Of a stretch of 5,381 nt of DNA, positions 1 to 4,937 are shown in pieces. Under the pieces are notes generated by a model. The model saw nothing but the letters and a program-made list of their open reading frames with translations, was not told the DNA's origin and searched no databases. The first letter of the stretch is position 1. Each line of letters starts with the position of its first letter. Origin of the DNA: Leucothrix mucor. Lineage in GTDB: Bacteria > Pseudomonadota > Gammaproteobacteria > Thiotrichales > Thiotrichaceae. Position numbers and translations under genes: made by a program. The stretch spans positions 1-5,381 of the forward strand of contig DRMS01000111.1 of assembly GCA_011322515.1 (NCBI GenBank). Direction: 5' to 3'.

Positions 1-940
1 CCGCACCTTTAGTAGCGCGTGCAGAGTTAACATCAATAGAAATTAATGCTTCGGTATGATCAATTACAATCGCCCCACCCGAAGGAAGGGTGACTTCACG
101 ATGGAAAGCTGATTCGATTTGATGCTCAACCTGATAGCGGCTAAAAAGAGGAACAGGGTCGGTGTAATGCTTTAATTTATGCAAATTATGTGGCATAACG
201 GCTTGAATAAAATCATGCGCCTGCTTATAAACTTGCTCATTATCAACTAATATTTCGCCAATATCATTACGGAAGTAATCACGTAAAGTACGAATAATGA
301 CATTGCTCTCTTGGTATAAAAGCACAGGCGGCTTATGCTGTGTGTTGGCGGTGGTGATGGCTTTCCAGAGTGTGAGCAAGTACTCTAAATCCCATGTTAA
401 TTCTTCTAATTCGCGCCCAACACCTGCGGTGCGTACAATTGTTCCCATGCCTTCAGGAATATCCAACTGTTGTAAAATTTTACGGATTTTATGACGATCT
501 TCGCCACTAATACGCCGAGAAACACCGCCTGCACGTGGATTATTAGGCATTAAAACTAGGTAACGACCTGCCAAACTGATTTGTGTCGTTAGTGCCGCCC
601 CTTTATTGCCACGCTCTTCTTTATCGACTTGTACCAGAACCTCTAGACCTTCTTTGATAACTTCTTTAATTGAAGGACGACCCGAAATTTTCTTCCCTTT
701 AGTATCCCAATATTCACGAGAAATTTCCTTAAAAGGTAAGAAACCATGACGATTGGAACCATAGCTTACAAATGCCGCCTCAAGACTTGGCTCGACACGA
801 GTAATGGTGCCTTTATAAATATTGGATTTTTTCTGCGCGCGGAAGGGATGCTCTATATCAAGGTCATAAAGGTATTGCCCATCGACCATTGCAACACGAA
901 TTTCTTCTGACTGGGTTGCATTTATTGCTATTCTTTTCAT
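1..940 (-). CDS. rne: Ribonuclease E, N-terminal 313 residues (partial at left edge)
   Basis: This is the start of the endoribonuclease that initiates decay of most mRNAs and matures rRNA and tRNA precursors; in gammaproteobacteria it scaffolds the degradosome at the inner membrane. The frame is open from an ATG at 940-938 to the left edge. The protein begins MKRIAINATQ and continues with LYDLDIE, both typical of RNase E rather than RNase G. The S1 RNA-binding subdomain follows (about residues 36-118, with NIYKGTITRVEPSLEAAF and RHGFLPFKEI). VRTAGVG (169-175) carries the Arg-Thr pair of the 5'-monophosphate sensor. The DNase-I-like subdomain begins near 280, and D303 and N305 in SIDVNSARAT match the metal-binding residues of the E. 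coli enzyme. The second catalytic Asp, the CPxCxG zinc-link and the C-terminal scaffold lie outside. An AGGAAA Shine-Dalgarno (956-951) sits 10 nt before the start. No frameshift or missing residue was seen. Confidence 0.97.
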   Translation of the reverse strand, partial: MKRIAINATQSEEIRVAMVDGQYLYDLDIEHPFRAQKKSNIYKGTITRVEPSLEAAFVSYGSNRHGFLPFKEISREYWDTKGKKISGRPSIKEVIKEGLEVLVQVDKEERGNKGAALTTQISLAGRYLVLMPNNPRAGGVSRRISGEDRHKIRKILQQLDIPEGMGTIVRTAGVGRELEELTWDLEYLLTLWKAITTANTQHKPPVLLYQESNVIIRTLRDYFRNDIGEILVDNEQVYKQAHDFIQAVMPHNLHKLKHYTDPVPLFSRYQVEHQIESAFHREVTLPSGGAIVIDHTEALISIDVNSARATKGA

Positions 941-950
941 GTGATTAACG

Positions 951-968
951 TTTCCTGTTAAATAACAG
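951..968 (-). promoter_or_regulatory. rne ribosome-binding site overlapped by a 14-bp palindrome
   Basis: On the minus strand an AGGAAA Shine-Dalgarno (956-951) lies 10 nt upstream of the rne ATG. Directly upstream, positions 955-968 form a perfect 6-2-6 palindrome (CTGTTA TT TAACAG) that shares two bases with the Shine-Dalgarno. As RNA it could form a 5-bp stem with an AUUU loop abutting the ribosome site. As DNA it could be a small operator. The palindrome is seen directly; any regulatory role is inferred. Confidence 0.5.
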
Positions 969-1140
969 CCTACGTTAGCCAGTAATTAGTATAAATAGAG
1001 TTATGAATGCATTGCCTATCTTAAATCTATAAACTGAAGACTAAGTGTAGGCTTTATTAATGCGTAATCTGTTTGCGATAAATTAAGACAAAAACAGCAC
1101 TCTAATAATGATAGAGGGGCTGAGATAGTGTAATTATAGG
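969..1140 (-). promoter_or_regulatory. Candidate promoter and structured leader of rne
   Basis: On the minus strand a perfect TATAAT lies at 1138-1133, but no good -35 box sits 16-18 bp upstream, so the promoter call rests on the -10 alone. Transcription from it would begin near 1126 and give a leader of about 185 nt. The first part of that leader contains a 5-bp hairpin (CTCTA at 1116-1112 with TAGAG at 1104-1100), followed after five bases by five T. A 7-bp inverted repeat (1047-1053 with 967-973) would close the rest of the leader into one domain. Its 3' arm overlaps the palindrome at the ribosome site by two bases, so the two pairings may compete. E. coli rne has a long structured leader through which RNase E represses its own synthesis; a similar role here is inference. 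Confidence 0.4.
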
Positions 1141-1400
1141 ATTCCTTTCAAACACCTTATTGAATATTGGGGGTGCTTGTTAAAAGTGCTTATCAAAAGG
1201 TTAGGTGATTTAATGCAAAGAAGTTACCCATCTTATTTGCCTTGTTGCTCCTAGTTAAATGATCCCAGATCGTTGCATAGAATGACTACACGCCCCGTGC
1301 GACTATTTAACCAAAAGAAAATTCGGCGTAACTTTAGTAGCTTCTTTACATCAAATCAGCTTATTTAAAATGGAACAGATTTATTGTCTCGATAATTACC

Positions 1401-1457
1401 ACCTAAACCCTATTTAATGTTCGCACATTGTAAGCATGAATCCTTACAGGTTTAGGT
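1401..1457. other. Possible three-way-junction RNA fold
   Basis: A perfect 9-bp outer stem (ACCTAAACC at 1401-1409 with GGTTTAGGT at 1449-1457) encloses two adjacent hairpins. One is a 4-bp stem at 1417-1420 and 1425-1428. The other is a perfect 6-bp stem (TGTAAG at 1429-1434 with CTTACA at 1443-1448). The hairpins touch without a gap, and the second touches the outer stem. Read on the minus strand, the small hairpin has a GCGA loop, which is a GNRA tetraloop. It could be part of a small RNA or a distant leader element. No Rfam family is recognised and neither transcription nor strand can be established from sequence alone. Confidence 0.3.
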
Positions 1458-1938
1458 ATCAAAGCAAATTAAGCAAAAATTCTAATCTTATCATTGATGT
1501 ATAAAAAGAACGGGCTAACCATTGTTTGTTATCGTTCTAGGAAACATTTGAGGATTAGACTATCAATTATTGAGTGAAAACAAGTTGTTATTAATACTCA
1601 ATATATCATTAAATTCTATTGTTTACTGAATACTGCCAAAAAGGCTGTTGTGCTTGTTTGTGTCTATTTTTACAAAACAAGCTATTAGTATTCTATGAGC
1701 ATAGCGACAAAATAAGCCAAGATATGGGGTCGTTTAATAGCTATTCTCGCATTCCCGTCTGTTTGTCATTTCGACCAGTACGGGGTTTTAAAAATATTTT
1801 GAGAAGCTTGAACGGATAAATTAGTTCAAGACTCTCAAGTGAATTGATTAAGTCTTAGCAATCAGTTCGTGTTAATTATTTCTTGTGCTTTCTCCTGAAT
1901 CTAGCATTACCTGCCTAGTCAACATGCAAAGCGACGCG

Positions 1939-1979
1939 CTAATATATCAATAAGCTTGATTGTTATCAATAAATATTAG
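1939..1979. repeat. AT-rich inverted repeat with competing inner hairpins
   Basis: A 7-bp outer stem (CTAATAT at 1939-1945 with ATATTAG at 1973-1979) surrounds the alternating arms ATCAA, TTGAT, ATCAA. The central TTGAT (1956-1960) can pair with either the left ATCAA (1946-1950) or the right one (1965-1969), giving two mutually exclusive hairpins. The TATCAA words resemble half of the IHF consensus, but the TTR part does not fit. The role is unknown, and AT-rich DNA makes such repeats likely by chance. Confidence 0.25.
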
Positions 1980-2118
1980 GGAAAGACAGTAATATTTATT
2001 TGTTTTATTAATTTTTTATACTAATGGCTATTTAAAAATAGACTGTATATTAATCGCTTGCAAAGCTATTGAGTTGTATTGATACTTGATATGCTTCAAT
2101 CAGGAACAAAGAATCTGC

Positions 2119-2261
2119 GGCTACCAATTTAAGGCGGGACAAGTAACGTCATAGCAAAAACCCGCACCCTTCGACAAGCTCAGGGTGCTAGCTCCCTGAG
2201 CTTGTCGAAGGGTGCGGGCGAATAGCAGAAACATGAACTGTCCCGCCTTAAACTGGTAGCC
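2119..2261. mobile_element. Nested palindromic repeat, MITE-like, non-coding
   Basis: The element is bounded by 23-bp terminal inverted repeats (2119-2141 and 2239-2261) that match at 22 of 23 positions; the one mismatch is at 2127/2253. The right arm begins TGTCCCGCCTTAA. A second, independent and perfect 25-bp inverted repeat is nested inside (2161-2185 and 2194-2218). The element is much richer in GC than the flanking DNA, encodes nothing, and sits in a gene-free gap. Terminal inverted repeats, small size and absence of a transposase are the hallmarks of a miniature inverted-repeat element. No clean duplication abuts the ends. It may instead be a composite in which a REP-like palindrome landed inside an older inverted repeat. 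The structure is certain; mobility is inferred. Confidence 0.55.
2161..2218. repeat. Perfect 25-bp palindrome with CCCTTCGACAAGCTCAGGG core
   Basis: Two perfect 25-bp arms (2161-2185, 2194-2218) are separated by 8 bases containing GCTAGC. The core word CCCTTCGACAAGCTCAGGG and its complement CCCTGAGCTTGTCGAAGGG are, from memory, a repeat seen in intergenic regions of many unrelated bacterial genomes, with the character of REP palindromes. REP-type repeats are often tied to REP-associated tyrosine (Y1) transposases, but none is encoded here. On the minus strand the stem runs straight into five T (2160-2156), so leftward transcripts would meet a terminator-like structure. Confidence 0.7.
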
Positions 2262-2312
2262 CCTAAGTCTATAGGAATAAATAGATTCAATTAGAACAAA
2301 GAATGTTTTAGT

Positions 2313-2341
2313 TTGCTATTCAGAAATAACATTGCTATATG
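2313..2341 (+). promoter_or_regulatory. Candidate sigma-70 promoter of nadE
   Basis: TTGCTA (2313-2318) and TATATG (2336-2341) are separated by exactly 17 bp, and TGC directly before the -10 makes it an extended -10 (TGn). A start near 2348 would give a leader of about 30 nt. The -10 lacks the final consensus T, so this is a reasonable but unproven match. The nadE ATG has only a weak purine run upstream (AGAAT near 2364), with no good Shine-Dalgarno. Confidence 0.35.
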
Positions 2342-2376
2342 TTAAGCCCCAATAAGCTTCCATAGAATAATCATCA

Positions 2377-3999
2377 ATGAGCCAACACCTTACCATTACC
2401 ATCGCGCAACTAAACCCCATTGTTGGTAGCTTTCGCCACAATACCCAGCTTATCCTTGATGCAATCAAGCAGGCAAAACAAGAACATGCCGATATTGTCG
2501 TCTTTCCTGAATTAATGATAACAGGCTATCCACCAGAGGATTTGCTATTTCGCCCTGCATTTATTGAAAAAGTCGAGCGTACAATTAAAACAATTGCCAA
2601 AGCAACGGATGGCATTAGCGCTATTATTGGCGCGCCAATGATGTTAAAGGACAAGTTATTTAATACCGCTTGCGTATTACAAAATGGCAAAATAATTACC
2701 AAATATGCCAAGCAACATCTACCCAATTATCGTGTTTTTGATGAAAAGCGATATTTTAATGCAGGTACAGAGACTACAGTAGTTGACGTTGCAGGGCATC
2801 GCGTAGGCTTGTTAATTTGTGAAGATGTGTGGATGTCTGAGCCTATACAGAAGCTAGCTGAAGAAAATGCAGAAGCGGTTATTGTTATTAACGCCTCCCC
2901 CTTTCGTTTAAATAAAACACAAGATCGTATTGAACTACTGACTAAACGCGCTAGTGATAACAATTTACCCATTGCCTATATCAACCTTGTTGGTGGGCAG
3001 GATGATTTAGTCTTTGATGGTGAGTCATTGCTAGTGGATAAAAAAGGGCAGCTACTCTATCAAGCACCCACCTTAGAAGCAGGTGTTTTCACTCAAAAAT
3101 TACCATTAAATGCTACAGTTGAGCTCTATAAATCTAATAATACAAGTGATAATGCCCTTGTTTACCAAGCGCTAGTATTAGGTCTAAAAGATTATGTCAA
3201 TAAAAATGGCTTTTCTGGCGTATTGCTAGGTCTATCAGGTGGCATTGACTCTGCGTTAACGCTTGCTATAGCCGTTGATGCGTTGGGTGCAGAAAATGTA
3301 GAAGCGGTTATGATGCCATTTCGTTATACCGCCGATATTAGTATTCAGGATGCACGTAAACAGGCGGATAAATTGGGAGTGAGCTATCGAGAAATCTCTA
3401 TTGAGCCTATTTTTAATAGTTTTATGGATGCATTAGCAGAAGAATTCGCCAATTTGGAGCGCGATGTTACCGAGGAAAATCTGCAAGCACGTTCACGCGG
3501 TGTATTATTAATGGCAATGTCAAATAAATTAGGCAAAATGTTGTTAGCAACGGGCAATAAAAGTGAAATGTCAGTCGGTTACGCCACCCTTTATGGTGAT
3601 ATGGCAGGTGGCTTTGCACCCTTAAAGGATGTCTTTAAAACCCTTGTGTATGATTTGTCACGCTATCGTAATACGCTTGGTGAGGGTGAAATCATCCCTA
3701 ATCGTGTCATAACACGTCCACCCACCGCAGAATTAGCACCTGATCAAGTGGATGAAGATTCACTCCCGCCGTATGATATTTTAGATGCAGTACTGCGCTA
3801 TTTTATTGAAGAATTTAAAGGGGTTGATGAGATTGTTGCATTAGGTTATGAGCGTGAAACCGTGCAGCGCGTGGCAAATATGGTGTTATTAAATGAATAT
3901 AAACGTCGTCAATCAGCGCCTGGAGTGCGGATTACTAAACGCGCCTTTGGTAAAGATCGACGTTATCCGATTACCTCACATTATCGGTATTATTTATAG
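2377..3999 (+). CDS. nadE: Glutamine-dependent NAD+ synthetase
   Basis: This cytoplasmic enzyme carries out the last step of NAD+ synthesis: nicotinate adenine dinucleotide is adenylylated with ATP and then amidated with ammonia released from glutamine. The 540 residues match the two-domain form of the family. An N-terminal nitrilase-type glutaminase (about 1-260) shows the Glu-Lys-Cys triad as E45 in VVFPELMITGYPPEDLL, K112 before HLPNY, and C148 in LLICEDVW. The C-terminal synthetase (about 265-540) has the ATP-pyrophosphatase loop SGGIDS (287-292), ATGNKSEMSVGYATLYGDMAGG-type residues at 391-412, and the family ending NEYKRRQ (506-512) to RRYPITSHYR (528-537). All key residues are present, so it should be active and not depend on free ammonia. 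The ATG start is supported by the family-typical opening LTITIAQLNPIVG. It is probably transcribed alone: no gene precedes it on this strand and 163 bp follow before the next. Confidence 0.97.
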   Translation: MSQHLTITIAQLNPIVGSFRHNTQLILDAIKQAKQEHADIVVFPELMITGYPPEDLLFRPAFIEKVERTIKTIAKATDGISAIIGAPMMLKDKLFNTACVLQNGKIITKYAKQHLPNYRVFDEKRYFNAGTETTVVDVAGHRVGLLICEDVWMSEPIQKLAEENAEAVIVINASPFRLNKTQDRIELLTKRASDNNLPIAYINLVGGQDDLVFDGESLLVDKKGQLLYQAPTLEAGVFTQKLPLNATVELYKSNNTSDNALVYQALVLGLKDYVNKNGFSGVLLGLSGGIDSALTLAIAVDALGAENVEAVMMPFRYTADISIQDARKQADKLGVSYREISIEPIFNSFMDALAEEFANLERDVTEENLQARSRGVLLMAMSNKLGKMLLATGNKSEMSVGYATLYGDMAGGFAPLKDVFKTLVYDLSRYRNTLGEGEIIPNRVITRPPTAELAPDQVDEDSLPPYDILDAVLRYFIEEFKGVDEIVALGYERETVQRVANMVLLNEYKRRQSAPGVRITKRAFGKDRRYPITSHYRYYL

Positions 4000-4035
4000 A
4001 TCGGCATTATCTGTCGAGTTAGGTAAATTCATTAT

Positions 4036-4067
4036 TTGAAACTTCCTTACTCTAATCAATATATGAT
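4036..4067 (+). promoter_or_regulatory. Possible promoter of the lipoprotein gene
   Basis: TTGAAA (4036-4041) is followed after 18 bp by TATATG (4060-4065), and TATGAT (4062-4067) overlaps that at a less favourable spacing of 20 bp. It lies between nadE and the next gene, about 100 bp before the latter's start, and would give that gene its own transcript. No intrinsic terminator was seen after nadE, so read-through is equally possible. Confidence 0.3.
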
Positions 4068-4080
4068 GCAGACTTTTTCT

Positions 4081-4127
4081 CATTACGTGACTCCAGCCGC
4101 GTAATGCAGTTTAACGGCTAGAGCCGT
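4081..4127 (+). promoter_or_regulatory. Two small hairpins in the leader of the lipoprotein gene
   Basis: A 7-bp stem (CATTACG at 4081-4087 with CGTAATG at 4100-4106, 12-base loop) is followed by a GC-rich 14-bp palindrome (ACGGCT AG AGCCGT, 4114-4127). Neither is followed by a T tract, so they do not look like a nadE terminator. They could structure the leader of the downstream gene or mark an operator. Confidence 0.3.
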
Positions 4128-4162
4128 CAGTATGGGTTACAGACAGTATAGGATTAATTGCG

Positions 4163-4801
4163 ATGAAACATAAATATAGAACACGGGTAGCGGTAATAGC
4201 AAGTTTATTGTTTATTAGTGCATGCAATATGGGGCCAGGTCATGTGCCTAGAGGAATGGAGGTTCTTGCTCCTGTAGTAGCGGTTTCGAATACTATTTCT
4301 AAAGCTACTTATAAGCGTACCATTAATAAAATTGAGCGTTATCTTAGTAACAATTATGATGTATTAAAGAATGAAACTTATCAAGGCGAGGGTGCTCATC
4401 TTGAGCAATTGATTTTACTTGTTGAAAGAGATGGGAATAAAACATCCCTGTTTAAAAATAAACTGCAACAAGAGTACAGCTCACTGTTTAATAATAGTCG
4501 TCATATTAGTATGCGAATTAGTTCTATTTCTGCGCAATTATTGCCTAAAAATCAAAGACCGTATATTCCTCCTTACCAAGTTAGAATGAACTTACTGAGT
4601 GATATCGATGCAAACTATGATGCCTTTAGAATCGCAATTAAAAATAGAGATATAAGACGCTTGAGTCGTACGGCTGACATATTGTCGGTTTCGCTAACTA
4701 ATAGAGAGCAGTTTTATAATCAGCTTTCTAGTCAATATGATTCTGTATTCTTAAAGCCAGTAGCGGTCAGAATATATCAAATTTTGAAAACAAAATCATA
4801 G
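4163..4801 (+). CDS. Predicted lipoprotein of unknown function, DUF3015-like
   Basis: The 212-residue product has a basic N-terminus (KHKYRTR), a hydrophobic stretch (9-18) and the lipobox ISAC, so lipidation at C21 and export as a lipoprotein are expected. Asn at +2 does not favour retention at the inner membrane, so the outer membrane is likely. The mature part has no further membrane segment and looks largely helical, with many Asn, Ser and Arg residues. The stretch from about 58 to 110 (YLSNNYDVLKNETYQGEG, then HLEQLILLV and a later LQQEYSSLF) recalls the 'G-GE-L--L' then 'F----YF' pattern of DUF3015 proteins, but this is a by-eye resemblance, not an assignment. AGGA (4150-4153) lies 9 nt before the ATG, which supports the start. 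The gene converges with the kinase-like gene. I do not recognise a function. Confidence 0.8.
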   Translation: MKHKYRTRVAVIASLLFISACNMGPGHVPRGMEVLAPVVAVSNTISKATYKRTINKIERYLSNNYDVLKNETYQGEGAHLEQLILLVERDGNKTSLFKNKLQQEYSSLFNNSRHISMRISSISAQLLPKNQRPYIPPYQVRMNLLSDIDANYDAFRIAIKNRDIRRLSRTADILSVSLTNREQFYNQLSSQYDSVFLKPVAVRIYQILKTKS

Positions 4802-4929
4802 TGGTGTAGCCCGCATGCTGGTTGTATTTCTATTATGCATTTTCTATGTGCTTTGAATATTCTATTAAATGCTCGCTGAGTTCAGGGCGATTACGATGCA
4901 TATCGGCATTGCTATAGCGCAACATTTTA
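4802..4929. other. Short convergent intergenic region
   Basis: This 128-bp gap separates two convergent genes. No intrinsic terminator with a T tract was seen for either. It contains only a GCATGC palindrome, a loose 6-bp repeat (4837-4842 with 4867-4872) and most of a tiny minus-strand open frame described separately. Confidence 0.5.
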
Positions 4930-4937
4930 TCACTCAC
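4833..4937 (-). CDS. Possible small protein of 30-34 residues
   Basis: A short frame runs from GTG (4937-4935) or ATG (4925-4923) to TAA (4835-4833). The GTG overlaps the stop of the kinase-like gene by 8 bases; the ATG begins 4 bases after it, so translation could be coupled to that gene. GGGAG (4941-4937) in the kinase tail lies about 11 nt before the ATG and could serve as its Shine-Dalgarno. The predicted peptide begins MLRYSNADMHRNRPEL and continues as a charged, probably helical stretch, with codon use like its neighbours. It may be a genuine small protein, the stub of a truncated gene, or a chance frame. No family is recognised. Confidence 0.3.
   Translation of the reverse strand: MSDKMLRYSNADMHRNRPELSEHLIEYSKHIENA

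Larger units (their letters stand above)
1141..2103. other. Gene-free AT-rich stretch
   Basis: No convincing coding region was found on either strand. The only longer open frame (1619-1819, plus) begins with TTG, lacks a Shine-Dalgarno, is unusually cysteine-rich at its start and resembles no family I recognise. No tRNA, rRNA or known riboswitch signature was seen, and no remnant of a neighbouring gene such as rluC could be picked out by eye. The stretch holds a possible branched RNA fold (1401-1457), an AT-rich stem with alternative inner hairpins (1939-1979) and a 14-bp palindrome (2028-2041). Confidence 0.6.
2104..2304. repeat. 11-bp direct repeats flanking the nested palindrome
   Basis: GAACAAAGAAT occurs at 2104-2114 and again at 2294-2304. 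The pair brackets the 143-bp palindromic element, 4 bp outside its left end and 32 bp outside its right end. A target-site duplication made by insertion of a slightly larger element would look like this, but the asymmetric placement weakens the case. Chance repetition in AT-rich sequence is possible. Confidence 0.25.

Noticed and set aside
297..494. 65-codon open frame on the plus strand
   Set aside because: It lies antisense within rne, whose protein matches RNase E throughout, so it is a shadow frame.
1619..1819. 66-codon open frame on the plus strand
   Set aside because: It starts with TTG without a Shine-Dalgarno, has an odd cysteine-rich beginning and shows no recognisable family; it is probably a chance frame in non-coding DNA.
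1945..1976. Pair of IHF-binding-site-like words (TATCAA)
   Set aside because: The TTR half of the IHF consensus is missing at the required spacing in both.
1948..2359. 10-bp direct repeat CAATAAGCTT at 1948-1957 and 2350-2359
   Set aside because: It is short and not associated with any element boundary; chance repetition is likely in AT-rich DNA.
2526..2972. Two minus-strand open frames inside nadE
   Set aside because: Both are antisense to the conserved glutaminase domain of NadE and have no features of their own.
4000..4080. Intrinsic terminator after nadE, because of the TTTTT at 4074-4078
   Set aside because: No stable stem lies directly upstream of the T run.
4063..4104. 13-codon frame (MMQTFSHYVTPAA) upstream of the lipoprotein gene as a leader peptide
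   Set aside because: Its start overlaps the candidate -10 box, it has no Shine-Dalgarno, and it lacks a run of regulatory codons.
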